Shown: positions 24,791-34,054, counted from the first letter of the stretch. The stretch: DNA of 64,000 bases from SZUA-35 sp965530755 (GCA_965530755.1 CBESNA010000001.1:1-64000), one strand, 5' to 3'. Numbers and translations are program-made. The notes: generated by a model from the letters alone, not told the origin.

Positions 24791-26692
24791 TCAGCGGGTG
24801 GGAGCGAGAGCGATCACAGCGAGCGGTGGCAGGTCGACGACCAACGACTGCTCGCGGCCGTGACTCCCCGTATCGTCGCTGCTGAGCGTCGTCGCGGCGA
24901 ATGCTCCGCTCCCTCCGAAGTCCGGATCGTCGCTGTTCAACAGCACTTCCCACTGGCCCGATACGGGCACACCGACTCGGTAGCCGGACCGAGGCACCGG
25001 AGTGAGGTTCTGGACGCACAACACGGGTCGGTCGTCGTCGAGGCCGAGTCGCAGCCACACGAGCACCGAATTCGCGCCGTCATCGAGCACCACCCACTCG
25101 AAACCAGACGGATCGAGCTCGTTGCGGTGCATCGCCGGCTCGTTGCGGTAAACGTCGTTGAGCTTTGCAACCCAGCGTTGGACGCCGAGATGGTTCGGCA
25201 GCTCCAGTTGCGCCCAGGCCAGCGGATGGTCGTGGTTCCACTCCGGTCCTTGCCCGAACTCCTGGCCCATGAACAGCAGCTTCTTACCCGGATTCAGCCA
25301 CTGGTTTCCGAACAACACACGCAGATTGGCGAACTGTTGCCACTCGTCGCCCGGCATCTTGGCCAGGATCGAGCCCTTGCCGTGCACGACCTCGTCATGA
25401 CTGAGCGGAAGCACGTACTGCTCGGTGAACGCGTAGACGCCACGGAACGTGATCTCGTTGTGGTGGAACCGGCGGTGGATGGGATCGCGCTCGAGATACT
25501 CGAGCGTGTCGTGCATCCAGCCCATGTCCCACTTGTAGTGGAACCCAAGACCGCCTTCATCGGCCGGCCGGGTGACACCGGGAAATGCCGTGGACTCCTC
25601 GGCGATGGTGATGACGTCCGGATGTTCGACACCGATCGCGGTGTTGAGATCTCGAAGGAAGTGAATCGCCTCGAGATTCTCCCGACCGCCGTACTGGTTG
25701 GGCACCCACGCACCCGACTCCCGGGAGTAGTCGCGGTACAGCATCGAGGCGACGGCATCGACCCGGATCCCGTCGATGTGATAGCGCTCGATCCAGTGGA
25801 GAGCACTGCTAATCAGGAAGGACCGCACCTCGTGCCGGCCGAAGTTGAAGATGTAGCTCTTCCAGTCTGGGTGCCAGCCCTCCTTGGGATCGCCGTGTTC
25901 GTAGAGGTGGGATCCGTCGAAACTGCCGAGAGCGAAATCGTCTGACGGGAAGTGCGACGGCACCCAATCGAGGATCACGCCGATCCCGCGCTCGTGGAGC
26001 TTGTCGACGAAGCCCATGAAGTCCGTCGGAAGGCCGTAGCGCGCGGTCGGAGCGAAGTAGCCGGTGGTCTGATAGCCCCAGGACCCGTAGAACGGGTGCT
26101 CCATGATGGGCAGCAACTCGACGTGGGTGAAGCCGCACGCGTCGAGATGATCGGCCAACGGCTCCGCCAACTCCGCCCAGGTCAGGCTGCGGTATGCCTC
26201 GGCGTGGCGCCAGGACCCGACGTGCATCTCGTAGATCGAGATCGGTCGATCATGGCCCTGGTGCTCGGATCGAGCGTCGATCCAGTCGCTGTCTGACCAA
26301 TCGTAGGAGAGGTCGGTGACGACCGACGCCGTCGCCGGTGGGAGCTCGGCGGCGAACGCCAACGGGTCGGCCCGCTCCACGTCGTAGCCGGCCTTGGTGG
26401 TGATCCGGAACTTGTATCGATCACCGACGGTGGCATCGGAGGCCACGCCGGCCCAGATGCCCGAGTCGCCCTGCGGAACGAGTTGGTACTTGTCGTTGAC
26501 TTCCCAATTCGAGAAGTCACCGACAGCCCAGACCCGAGTTGCCTCGGGCGCCCAAACCGCGAAGCGGCGGCCCGGCTGGTCTGCGACGGTCAGGGCCTGT
26601 GCGCCGAGCACATCGAACAACCGACGGTGGCCGCCCTCGTTGAACAGCCAACGATCGCCCTCGGGGATCAGATCATTGAGGTCGAGAGTCAT
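24791..26692 (-). CDS. glgB: 1,4-alpha-glucan branching enzyme
   Basis: The 633-aa GH13 enzyme makes alpha-1,6 branches in glycogen. After an N-terminal CBM48 module (FAVWAPEATRVWAVGDFSNW) come the catalytic regions: HVELLPIMEHPF, DGIRVDAVASM with the nucleophile Asp, VITIAEES with the acid/base Glu, and PLSHDEVVHGKGS. The C-terminal beta domain is complete. The start ATG overlaps the stop of the SDR gene (ATGA), so the two are co-translated. No other glycogen gene is nearby, so this is a stand-alone glgB. Confidence 0.96.
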   Translation of the reverse strand: MTLDLNDLIPEGDRWLFNEGGHRRLFDVLGAQALTVADQPGRRFAVWAPEATRVWAVGDFSNWEVNDKYQLVPQGDSGIWAGVASDATVGDRYKFRITTKAGYDVERADPLAFAAELPPATASVVTDLSYDWSDSDWIDARSEHQGHDRPISIYEMHVGSWRHAEAYRSLTWAELAEPLADHLDACGFTHVELLPIMEHPFYGSWGYQTTGYFAPTARYGLPTDFMGFVDKLHERGIGVILDWVPSHFPSDDFALGSFDGSHLYEHGDPKEGWHPDWKSYIFNFGRHEVRSFLISSALHWIERYHIDGIRVDAVASMLYRDYSRESGAWVPNQYGGRENLEAIHFLRDLNTAIGVEHPDVITIAEESTAFPGVTRPADEGGLGFHYKWDMGWMHDTLEYLERDPIHRRFHHNEITFRGVYAFTEQYVLPLSHDEVVHGKGSILAKMPGDEWQQFANLRVLFGNQWLNPGKKLLFMGQEFGQGPEWNHDHPLAWAQLELPNHLGVQRWVAKLNDVYRNEPAMHRNELDPSGFEWVVLDDGANSVLVWLRLGLDDDRPVLCVQNLTPVPRSGYRVGVPVSGQWEVLLNSDDPDFGGSGAFAATTLSSDDTGSHGREQSLVVDLPPLAVIALAPTR

Positions 26693-27585
26693 GCCGAGCC
26701 GTCCTCGGGCAGGCGGATGTCGAGGCCGAAGAGCTCCGAGAATTGCTCGCGATATTCAACGTCGTCGGCGATGGCACCGAGTGCGACCCAATCCTCGTCC
26801 GGCACGGTGTCGAGTGCAGTCGTGAGGGCGTTGGCCCCCCAGCCGCAGGTCCAGCGAAGTTTGGGTTCGTCCGTGGTGACGGCTTCGTAGATCGTCTCGG
26901 CGACGACCGATGGGTGCCCGGGATCGGCGAGCCCAACCATGTAGAAGTCGAGGAGGCGCTGGTAGTGGCGGTCATAGGCCCCGCTCTCGTTCGGGGCGTC
27001 GACGTTCTTGGCCATGATGGCCGTCTTGATGACGCCGGGCTCGACGATCGCCACTCTGATCCCGAACGGCGCCACCTCGTGTGCCAGTTCCTGACTCATC
27101 CCTTCGGCCGCCCACTTCGATGCAACGTACGGCGCCTGGGCGGAGGCGGCGAAGCGGCCGATGACCGAAGTGACGTTGACGATCGACCCGCTCCCCTGCT
27201 CACGCATGTGAGGAAGCACCGCCTGGATGCAGCGGACCAGACCATGCAGATTGACGTCCATGACCTCGGCGAAACGGTCGATGGCGCATTCCTCGACGGT
27301 GGCGTTCCCACCGACTCCGGCGTTGTTGACCAACACGTCGATTCGGCCGGCCTCGGCGTGGATCTGCGCCACGGCTGCGTTCACCGAGTCGGTGTCGGTG
27401 ACGTCGCACACGACTGGATGGACCGTGACGCCGGCGGCCTGGGCCATGGCGTCGAGCTTGGCCGACTTGTCGAGCGAGCGCATCGTGCCGTAGACGGTCC
27501 AGCCCTTGGCCGCGAGGTCGACAGCGGCGCTCCGACCGATTCCCGAGTTGCTTCCGGTGACGATGGCGACCAGTGATTCAGACAT
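26689..27585 (-). CDS. Short-chain dehydrogenase/reductase
   Basis: The 298-aa classical SDR has TGSNSGIGRSAA (cofactor loop, 11-22), NNAGVGG (about 87), VTSVIG with the catalytic Ser, and YVASK with catalytic Tyr and Lys (about 151-155). The residues after the first strand do not settle NAD versus NADP. The long C-terminal part (DRHYQRLLDFYMVGLADPGHP) resembles retinol/sterol-type SDRs. It overlaps glgB by 4 nt. TAGGGT lies 8 nt before the ATG. The link with glycogen synthesis is only positional. Confidence 0.9.
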   Translation of the reverse strand: MSESLVAIVTGSNSGIGRSAAVDLAAKGWTVYGTMRSLDKSAKLDAMAQAAGVTVHPVVCDVTDTDSVNAAVAQIHAEAGRIDVLVNNAGVGGNATVEECAIDRFAEVMDVNLHGLVRCIQAVLPHMREQGSGSIVNVTSVIGRFAASAQAPYVASKWAAEGMSQELAHEVAPFGIRVAIVEPGVIKTAIMAKNVDAPNESGAYDRHYQRLLDFYMVGLADPGHPSVVAETIYEAVTTDEPKLRWTCGWGANALTTALDTVPDEDWVALGAIADDVEYREQFSELFGLDIRLPEDGSA

Positions 27586-27593
27586 GGGCGCCG

Positions 27594-27599
27594 ACCCTA
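27594..27599 (-). promoter_or_regulatory. -10 hexamer of the SDR-glgB pair (leaderless type)
   Basis: TAGGGT on the minus strand is separated by CGGCGCCC from the ATG at 27585. No purine-rich ribosome site is present. Confidence 0.42.
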
Positions 27600-27693
27600 C
27601 TCTGCACGAACGATCGACTCATCTCGAACCGTTGCTCAGTCTTCGGCTCGGTGTCGGGCGCCGACATCGTCGGCACCCGAGCAACACTGGCGC

Positions 27694-28086
27694 ATGGCCC
27701 ATCTCGATCTCGTGAGCATCATCGTCGACGACTACGACGAAGCGATCCGCTTCTTCACCAACGTGCTGGATTTCGACCTGACCGAGAACTCGCCATCGCT
27801 CACGAATGACGGCCGGTCCAAGAGGTGGGTCGTTGTCACCCCGAGAGGTGGGGCCACCGGGGTGCTCCTGGCCAAGGCCGACGGAGCCCTGCAGTCGGCA
27901 GCGGTCGGACAGCAGGCGGCCGGACGGGTGGGGTATTTCCTTCGGGTCGACGACTTCGACGCCGCTCATGGACGGCTCGTCGATGCCAACGTCGAGATCG
28001 TCTCGCCGCCACGATCCGAGCCGTACGGGCGAGTTGCCGTCTTTGTCGACATCGCCGGCAACAAGTGGGATCTGCTCGGCGATTGA
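27694..28086 (+). CDS. VOC-superfamily protein (glyoxalase/bleomycin-resistance fold)
   Basis: The 130-aa protein has the two beta-alpha-beta-beta-beta modules of the vicinal-oxygen-chelate fold: MAHLDLVSIIVDDYDEAIRFF at the start, and VGYFLRVDDFDAAHGRL then VAVFVDIAGNKWDLLG at the end. Potential metal ligands are not those of glyoxalase I: the first His is replaced by Ser-8 or so, and only the C-terminal acidic position is clear. It may be a binding protein or an isomerase. The stop is 56 bp before dusB on the same strand. Confidence 0.85.
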   Translation: MAHLDLVSIIVDDYDEAIRFFTNVLDFDLTENSPSLTNDGRSKRWVVVTPRGGATGVLLAKADGALQSAAVGQQAAGRVGYFLRVDDFDAAHGRLVDANVEIVSPPRSEPYGRVAVFVDIAGNKWDLLGD

Positions 28087-28141
28087 CCCGGCTCACCGAC
28101 CGGGTTGTCGGATCCGCAGCCGTACGGGCGAGACTGACCCG

Positions 28142-29260
28142 ATGCGGATCGGTCCGATCGAACTGACGTCTCCTGTGGTCCTGGCCCCGATGGCCGGCGT
28201 CACGAACGCGCCGTTCCGTCGCCTGTGCCGCCGATTCGGTGGCGGACTCTACGTGAGCGAGATGATCTCGGCTCGAGCGCTGGTCGAGGGATCGGACAAG
28301 ACCGAGCGCCTCGCCAGCTTCGACCCCGATGAGTCACCCCGATCGCTGCAGCTCGCCGGCGTCGACCCGTACTACGTGGGCGAGGCGGTACGGCATTTGG
28401 TCGGAGCCGGCAGGATCGATCACCTGGACCTCAACTTCGGATGCCCGGTCCGCAAGGTGACCCGCAATGGCGGAGGCGGCGCGCTCCCGTACAAGCGCAA
28501 GCTCTTCGCTGCCGTCGTCGAGGCGGCCGTGGCCGCTGCGTCCCCGGCCGGCGTTCCCGTGACCATCAAGTACCGAGTCGGCGTCGATGACGATCACACG
28601 ACCTACCTCGACGCCGGCCGCATCGCCGCCGATCTCGGGGTCGCTGCGATCGCGCTCCACGGGCGAACCGTGGCGCAGCTCTATTCCGGCACTGCCGATT
28701 GGTCGACGATCGCCTCGCTGAAAGAAGCTGTTCCCGAGATCCCGATCCTCGGCAACGGTGACATCTGGGCGGCCGATGACGCCGTTCGTATGATCTCCGA
28801 GACAGGCTGCGACGGCGTGGTGATCGGCCGAGGCTGCCTCGGTCGCCCTTGGCTGTTCGGCCAACTCGAGGCTGCGCTGCGCGGCGATCCGATCCCCGAC
28901 CATCCAACGACGCACGAGGTCGTCCCCGTGATGGTCGAGCATGCGCAGTTGCTGATGGAGTGGATGGGCGACGAGGCCCGGGGTGCGCGCGAGTTCCGCA
29001 AGCACACGGCGTGGTACCTCAAGGGGTACCCCGTTGGCGGCGAGCTCCGAGGCAAGCTGGGCAAGATCGACTCGCTCGATGACCTCGTAGAACTCCTCGG
29101 CCGGATCGACGACCATCCGCTCCCTACCGAGAACCATCGGGTGGCGAGGGGACACACGCGAGGTCCTCAGACTGTCGCTCTGCCGGACGGTTGGCTCGAC
29201 GACCCATTCGACGACCGGCCGGCGAACCCCGACGGCGACTCCGCCGCCAGCGGCGGCTGA
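28142..29260 (+). CDS. dusB: tRNA-dihydrouridine synthase
   Basis: From the ATG at 28142 the 372-aa flavoenzyme reduces uridine in the D-loop of tRNAs. Motifs are APMAGVTNAPFR (about 16), LNFGCPVRKVTRNGGG with the catalytic cysteine (about 104), and GNGDIWAADDAVRM then GVVIGRGCLGRPWLFGQ for FMN phosphate binding. The C-terminal helical domain ends in an acidic tail (DDRPANPDGDSAAS). The open frame continues far upstream, but residues before 28142 do not match the family. Repeat D begins a few bases after the stop. Confidence 0.95.
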   Translation: MRIGPIELTSPVVLAPMAGVTNAPFRRLCRRFGGGLYVSEMISARALVEGSDKTERLASFDPDESPRSLQLAGVDPYYVGEAVRHLVGAGRIDHLDLNFGCPVRKVTRNGGGGALPYKRKLFAAVVEAAVAAASPAGVPVTIKYRVGVDDDHTTYLDAGRIAADLGVAAIALHGRTVAQLYSGTADWSTIASLKEAVPEIPILGNGDIWAADDAVRMISETGCDGVVIGRGCLGRPWLFGQLEAALRGDPIPDHPTTHEVVPVMVEHAQLLMEWMGDEARGAREFRKHTAWYLKGYPVGGELRGKLGKIDSLDDLVELLGRIDDHPLPTENHRVARGHTRGPQTVALPDGWLDDPFDDRPANPDGDSAASGG

Positions 29261-29268
29261 TTCCGCAT

Positions 29269-29320
29269 CCCCAAACCTCGGGTTTGAGCCCCACAGAACC
29301 GGGGGTCATAGCCTCGGGTT
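29269..29320 (+). repeat. Gene-end repeat element, copy D
   Basis: Forward copy between convergent dusB and the YnfA-type gene: AAACCTCGGGTTTGAG (29273), CCCC-ACAGAACC-GGGG hairpin, GTCATAGCCTCGGGTT. The AAACC core starts 12 nt after the dusB stop. It is near-identical over most of its length to the reverse complements of copies C and E. Confidence 0.8.
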
Positions 29321-29377
29321 GAGAGCACGATCTGGTTCTCTCGGCGACGGCTCAGCGTTGGGCGAGGCGTCCTCAGC

Positions 29378-29716
29378 TCATGTCGGACGCGGGGCGAACA
29401 TGATCACAGCCACTCCGCCAAGGCAGATGGCAGCACCGAGCAGATCGTGCCGATCTGGGCGGAATCCGTCTGCGACTACGCCCCACAGCAGCGACCCGGC
29501 AACAAAGACACCACCGTAGGCAGCGAGGACCCGGCCGAAATTCGGGTCGGGTTGGAACGTGGCCACGAATCCGTAGCCGGCGAGCGCGGCGATGCCGACT
29601 CCGACCCAGGCGATACCGCGGTGCTCGCGAACGCCCTGCCAGATCAACCACGCTCCACCGATCTCCAGTACCGCTGCGGCAGCGAACAGAACAATCGAAC
29701 GGACCGAGTCGGGCAT
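29378..29716 (-). CDS. YnfA-family (UPF0060) small multidrug-resistance-like membrane protein
   Basis: The ATG at 29716 gives 112 aa, the normal size. Four helices are apparent, with the family markers LFAAAAVLEIGGAWLIWQ, YGFVATFQPDPNFGRVLAAYGG and a C-terminal GAAICLGGVAVIMFAPR. The buried glutamate of helix 1 (LEIGG) corresponds to the transport residue of SMR proteins. It is divergent from a metal-sensor-like MerR gene with 71 bp between start codons, so control by that regulator is plausible. The substrate is unknown. Confidence 0.9.
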   Translation of the reverse strand: MPDSVRSIVLFAAAAVLEIGGAWLIWQGVREHRGIAWVGVGIAALAGYGFVATFQPDPNFGRVLAAYGGVFVAGSLLWGVVADGFRPDRHDLLGAAICLGGVAVIMFAPRPT

Positions 29717-29723
29717 CTGGCCG

Positions 29724-29729
29724 ACCGTA
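29724..29729 (-). promoter_or_regulatory. -10 hexamer of the YnfA-type gene
   Basis: TACGGT on the minus strand lies 7 nt before the ATG at 29716. No ribosome site is visible. Confidence 0.4.
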
Positions 29730-29749
29730 CCCGCCGACCGAAGTATCAC

Positions 29750-29781
29750 TTGACCTTGCAACCGGCTTCAACGTTTAGATT
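29750..29781 (+). promoter_or_regulatory. MerR-type promoter/operator with 20-bp spacer
   Basis: A -35 TTGACC (29750-29755) and a -10 TAGATT (29776-29781) are separated by 20 bp, the overlong spacing that MerR-family activators correct by twisting DNA. The spacer carries an imperfect dyad around ACCTTG...GGCTTCAACGT, with 16 of 22 positions symmetric. The -10 ends 6 nt before the merR ATG, so the regulator probably controls its own leaderless transcript. Confidence 0.72.
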
Positions 29782-29787
29782 CGGCCT

Positions 29788-30555
29788 ATGAGCAACTCAC
29801 TCCGGATTGCCGAGATCGCCGACCGTGCGGGCATCTCGACCGCGACGGTCCGCTACTACGAACGCATCGGCGTGCTCCCCATACCGGAGCGTTCGGCCGA
29901 CGGGTATCGGATGTATGACGCCCACACGGTCGAACGACTCGAGTTCATCGGTCGAGCCAAACAGCTCGGTTGCTCCCTCGACGAGGTCACGGATCTCGCC
30001 CAAGCCTGGGAAGGCGGCGAATGCGGACCAATCCAGGATCGGCTCCGCACCCTGGTGTCCGACAAGCTCGCCGCCGCCCAGACCGAGATCGTCGAGTTGG
30101 TCACACTGACCGCAGACCTGCGTCGGGCTGCTGCAGCGTTGGGAGGCCATCGTCCGGTCGGCCGATGCGACGATACGTGCGGCTGCACCTTCAACAATCG
30201 TGCCGAAGCGCTGCCGGTGCCGATCGCGTTCACCGAGCGACCAGCCACCGCTGACACACCGATCACGTGCACCCTCGACGCGGGGCAGATGCCCGACCGC
30301 ATCGTCGAATGGAACACGCTCGTCGGATTCGGTACCGACCGTGTGACTCGTACTGCGATCGCCGGCGGAGTTCGGCTCCACTTTCGCGACACTGTGGACG
30401 TCGCCGAGATCGCCCGCCTGGCGACCGCGGAACAGAACTGCTGCCAGTTCTTCACGTTCCGCATCGCCATCGACCAGCACGGTGTGGCGCTCGAGGTCAC
30501 AGCGTCAGGAGATGCAATCGACATCGTCCATACCGCGTTCGAAGCACCCGCATGA
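29788..30555 (+). CDS. MerR-family metal-sensor-like regulator with Cys-containing C-terminal domain
   Basis: The 255-aa protein has an N-terminal MerR winged helix (IAEIADRAGISTATVRYYER, 7-26) and a dimerisation helix to about 115. A CDDTCGC cluster (about 127-133) follows, then an extra domain of some 110 residues ending with EQNCCQFFTF (about 217). Classical metal-sensing MerR proteins end near 140, so the C-terminal domain is an addition that may bind thiophilic metals or their organic forms. It shares a control region with the YnfA-type gene. Inducer identity is inferred from cysteines only. Confidence 0.85.
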   Translation: MSNSLRIAEIADRAGISTATVRYYERIGVLPIPERSADGYRMYDAHTVERLEFIGRAKQLGCSLDEVTDLAQAWEGGECGPIQDRLRTLVSDKLAAAQTEIVELVTLTADLRRAAAALGGHRPVGRCDDTCGCTFNNRAEALPVPIAFTERPATADTPITCTLDAGQMPDRIVEWNTLVGFGTDRVTRTAIAGGVRLHFRDTVDVAEIARLATAEQNCCQFFTFRIAIDQHGVALEVTASGDAIDIVHTAFEAPA

Positions 30556-30591
30556 ACCAGGAAACCGAGCCAGGCGCGATCAGGACTCGAA

Positions 30592-30641
30592 CCGGAGGCT
30601 ATGACCCCCGATCCTGTGGGGCTCAAACCCGAGGTTTGGGG
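30592..30641 (-). repeat. Gene-end repeat element, copy E
   Basis: Minus-orientation copy in the 89-bp gap between convergent merR and nuoN2. From the nuoN2 stop: AAACCTCGGGTTTGAG starting 7 nt after it (30637), then CCCC-ACAGGATC-GGGGG and TCATAGCCTCCGG. Next to it at 30572-30590 the minus strand reads GGTTCGAGTCCTG, which resembles a tRNA T-arm, but no tRNA is present. Confidence 0.8.
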
Positions 30642-30644
30642 CCG

Positions 30645-32327
30645 CTAGGGGCGGAGGAGGGCGAGGGTGGCGGCGGCGTCGGAAAGGAATCCGCCACCAA
30701 CACTCGGCACCACGCCCCACAGCAGCGCCGCAGCGACCGACACCAACAACACCACCAGAACCTCCGGCGGGACGTCGAGCTGCTCGCGACCAGCGGTCGA
30801 CGTACCACCATCGGCATCGTCGACAGCAGACGCAGCAGCGCCGAGTGACGACGCAGCCACGGCTGACCCGGCCGCCGCCCCGGTATCGGCTTCGTCAGCC
30901 TCGTCGGGGGCGTCGTCGTCGCTCATGAACATGGCCACGACGAGTCTCAGGTACAAGTAGGCCGCCACCGCGGCAGCCAACATGGCCACCCCGGCCAACC
31001 AGTAACTCTCATCGCTCGCCGCAGCGGCGATCACCCGGAACTTGGCGAAGAAACCAGACGTGAAGGGAATGCCTGCTTGGGCGAACAGCAGCACCGCGAA
31101 GAGCGCCGCCAGAAGAGGCTCACGTGACGCCAGCCCGCGATAGTCGCTGATCTGGTGATTCCCGTCGCCCCGCCCGCCGACGACTGTGATCACGGCAAAG
31201 GACCCGATGACGGTGAGGGAGTAGGTGAACAGGTAGAACAACGTGGCCGAACCGCCGAGCAGATCGACGCTGCCATCGGCCAGGACTCCGTCCTGAGCCG
31301 CACTGTGCAGACCCACCAGCATGAAGCCGGCGTGGGTGATCGACGAGTACGCCATCATCCGCTTCACGTTGGTCTGCACCACGGCGAAGAACGCACCGAT
31401 GACCAAGGTGAGCATCGCCATCGCCGCGACGATCGGCAGCCACTCGTCGCTGATAGCTGAGAATCCGTACAGGAAGACCCGCAGGAACCCGGCGAACGCC
31501 GCGACCTTCACCGCGGAGGCCATGAAGGCAACGATCGGCGTCGGAGCACCCTGGTAGACGTCAGGTGCCCAGACGTGGAACGGAGCAGCCGACACCTTGA
31601 AGCCGAAGCCGACCAGCATGAAGGCGATCCCGACGAGCAAGAGCGAGGCGTCCTCGATGGCGAGCAGCCCATTCGGAGCAGGGACGACCATGCCCCGGGC
31701 GATTCCGCCGAGGCGGGTCGAGCCGGTCGCCCCGTAGACGAGCGCGATGCCGTAGAGGAACACCGCAGAGGACAACGCACCAAGGACGAAGTACTTGAAC
31801 CCGGCCTCTTGGGACTCGGACCGTCGCAGATGCAGCGCCGCCAACACGTACACGGCGATGGAGAGGACTTCGAGGCCGACGAACGAGACGATGAGGTCTT
31901 CTGCCGACGCCAGCAAGACACCACCGGATGCGGACAGCAGGACGAGGGCGTACCACTCTGGCCCCTCGAGGCCCTCACGACGCGTGTAGTTGTCGAGCAG
32001 GAAAGCGACCAACACGACGGCGATACACAAGATCAATGTGATGAAGAGCGTGAAGTTGTCGACCACGATCGCGTCGGCCAGCACGTAGAACTCGCTCCGA
32101 CCGGTGATTTCACCTTCGTCGTTGACTCGTTGCACGATCGTCGGGATGAACGCCGCTGCGGTGATGGCAGACGCTGCGGTGAACGCCGCCGGGAAGCTTC
32201 CCTTGCGCGTGCTCGGTACCAGCGACGTGATCGTGATGAGGATGATGCTGGCCATCGAAAGGATGGTGAAGGGCCAGATCAGCGACCATTCGATGTCGGG
32301 GGTGACCACTTGGGCGAGCATGTTCAT
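30645..32327 (-). CDS. nuoN: NADH-quinone oxidoreductase subunit N (nuo2)
   Basis: The 560-aa antiporter-like subunit carries SAAPFHVWAPDVYQGAPTP (about 256) and SSITHAGFMLVG. It is 52 residues longer than NuoN1; part of the extra length is a Asp/Ala-rich cytoplasmic stretch (SDDDAPDEADEADTG, about 473) followed by a last helix. The start ATG overlaps the nuoM stop (ATGA). It is the last gene of the long bc-nuo2 unit and is followed at once by repeat E. Confidence 0.94.
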   Translation of the reverse strand: MNMLAQVVTPDIEWSLIWPFTILSMASIILITITSLVPSTRKGSFPAAFTAASAITAAAFIPTIVQRVNDEGEITGRSEFYVLADAIVVDNFTLFITLILCIAVVLVAFLLDNYTRREGLEGPEWYALVLLSASGGVLLASAEDLIVSFVGLEVLSIAVYVLAALHLRRSESQEAGFKYFVLGALSSAVFLYGIALVYGATGSTRLGGIARGMVVPAPNGLLAIEDASLLLVGIAFMLVGFGFKVSAAPFHVWAPDVYQGAPTPIVAFMASAVKVAAFAGFLRVFLYGFSAISDEWLPIVAAMAMLTLVIGAFFAVVQTNVKRMMAYSSITHAGFMLVGLHSAAQDGVLADGSVDLLGGSATLFYLFTYSLTVIGSFAVITVVGGRGDGNHQISDYRGLASREPLLAALFAVLLFAQAGIPFTSGFFAKFRVIAAAASDESYWLAGVAMLAAAVAAYLYLRLVVAMFMSDDDAPDEADEADTGAAAGSAVAASSLGAAASAVDDADGGTSTAGREQLDVPPEVLVVLLVSVAAALLWGVVPSVGGGFLSDAAATLALLRP

Positions 32328-34054
32328 TCCTCTGCCCCATCGTCGGAGTGTTCGGCGTCGACCGAGCTGTCGGCGTCCTCGGAATGCCCGGCCTCGGCCT
32401 CTCGTTCTTCGAGGGCCTCGGTCAGCTCATGGCTTCCCGCAGGTTCGCTCGGCGCTTCGGGTTCGACCTCATCGAATTCCGGTGCATTGGCCTCGATGTG
32501 GGCGACCAGCCGATCGACGGCCGGCTCGATCCGTTCGAGCATCGGCTTGGGGTAGACGCCCAGGAAGACGATCAGCACCAACAGCGGTGCGATCGACAAG
32601 AACTCTGAGAGGCGGAGGTCACGCATCGTGGCGTTCTCTCCCTCGGCCGGCCCGTGGAAGACACGCTGGTAGGCCCAGAGGAGGTAGAGGGCGGCCAGGA
32701 TCACACCGGTCACAGCGACGACGGTCCACCACCGTGCGCTCTGGAAGGCGCCGAGCAGGATCAAGAACTCACCGACGAAACCATTGAGACCCGGCAACCC
32801 GATGCTGGACAACATCACGAGGGTGAACACACCGGCCATCATCGGCGCGGACTTCTGGAGCCCGCTCAACAAGGCGATCTCGCGAGTGTGGCGGCGCTCG
32901 TAGATCCAGCCGACGAGCATGAAGAGTGCACCGGTGGAGATGCCGTGATTCACCATCTGGATCACCGAGCCGCTGATGCTCTGCGTGTTCATGGCGAAGA
33001 TGCCGATGACGATGAAGCCCATGTGGGCCACGGACGAATACGCCACGAGTCGCTTGAGGTCCTTCTGCATCGTGGCCACGATCGCCCCGTAGACGATGCC
33101 GATCGTGCCGAGTGTGAGGAAGATCCATGCCAGATCGACCGCGGCCTGCGGGAACAAGTAGAGGCCGAACCGGATGTAGCCGTACGTGCCCAGCTTGAGC
33201 ATGACGCCAGCGAGGATGATCGATCCGGCGGTCGGGGCCTCGGTGTGGGCGTCTGGCAGCCATGTGTGCAGTGGGAACAGCGGCACCTTGACGGCGAAGC
33301 CGAGTGCAAACGCCAGGAAAATCAGCGTTTGCGCGGTGTCGCCGAGGGCTTGCGCCTCGGCCAGTTCGACGACGTCGAACGTCAGCGGGTTGCCGGTGTT
33401 CCGTGCTGTGAGGAAGGCGGTCGACACCAGACCGACCAGCATCAGCGCCGAGCCCGCCATCGTGTAGAGGAAGAACTTCAGCGAGGCGTAGATCCGGTTG
33501 CCGTGACCCCACCCGCCGATGAGGAAGTACATCGGGACGAGCACGATCTCGAAGAAGAGGAAGAACAACAGCAAGTCGAGGGCGACGAACACACCCATCG
33601 ACCCCGCCATCAAGACCATGATCCAGACGTAGTACTGCTTGGGATCGTGGTGGGGATCAGTGGCCAGGATGGCGATCGGGAAGAGCAGCCCGGCCAGCAC
33701 GACGAGGAAGAGCGAGATGCCATCGACAGCCAGGAACCACGAGAGGCCGAGGTCACTGAGCCAGACGTGACGACTCACGAACTGGAGACCGGCATCGCTC
33801 TTGTCGAAGTCGACGAGCACATACAGCGACAGCGCGCCGGTGAGCGACGAACCGGCGAGGGCCACGATCTTGGCGTAGTCGGGACGAGACGCCGGGAGGA
33901 GCAGCAGCACGAATGCGGTGATGAGCGGCACGATGATCAGCGATGGCAGGATCGGCCAGCTGACAGCTTCGCTCGCGGACTCGGACGCGAACCGCGCGAG
34001 TCCGTCATTCATCGCCGACGCCAGCGGAGCAACAGTCAATGGAGCAACGGTCAT
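32324..34054 (-). CDS. nuoM: NADH-quinone oxidoreductase subunit M with acidic tail (nuo2)
   Basis: The ATG at 34054 overlaps the nuoL stop as ATGA and gives 576 aa beginning MTVAPLTVAPL (an in-frame tandem of five codons). A much longer upstream frame lies within nuoL and is discarded. Key sites are PLHTWLPDAHTEAPTAG (about 264) and FFEIVLVPMYFLIGGW. After the last helix there is a strongly acidic tail of some 70 residues (EERE, HSEDADSSVDAEHSDD) not found in NuoM1. Confidence 0.93.
   Translation of the reverse strand: MTVAPLTVAPLASAMNDGLARFASESASEAVSWPILPSLIIVPLITAFVLLLLPASRPDYAKIVALAGSSLTGALSLYVLVDFDKSDAGLQFVSRHVWLSDLGLSWFLAVDGISLFLVVLAGLLFPIAILATDPHHDPKQYYVWIMVLMAGSMGVFVALDLLLFFLFFEIVLVPMYFLIGGWGHGNRIYASLKFFLYTMAGSALMLVGLVSTAFLTARNTGNPLTFDVVELAEAQALGDTAQTLIFLAFALGFAVKVPLFPLHTWLPDAHTEAPTAGSIILAGVMLKLGTYGYIRFGLYLFPQAAVDLAWIFLTLGTIGIVYGAIVATMQKDLKRLVAYSSVAHMGFIVIGIFAMNTQSISGSVIQMVNHGISTGALFMLVGWIYERRHTREIALLSGLQKSAPMMAGVFTLVMLSSIGLPGLNGFVGEFLILLGAFQSARWWTVVAVTGVILAALYLLWAYQRVFHGPAEGENATMRDLRLSEFLSIAPLLVLIVFLGVYPKPMLERIEPAVDRLVAHIEANAPEFDEVEPEAPSEPAGSHELTEALEEREAEAGHSEDADSSVDAEHSDDGAEE

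Noticed and set aside
30572..30641. Degenerate tRNA next to repeat E, suggested by GGTTCGAGTCCTG on the minus strand
   Set aside because: No anticodon arm, D-arm or acceptor stem can be built; only a T-arm-like string is present.
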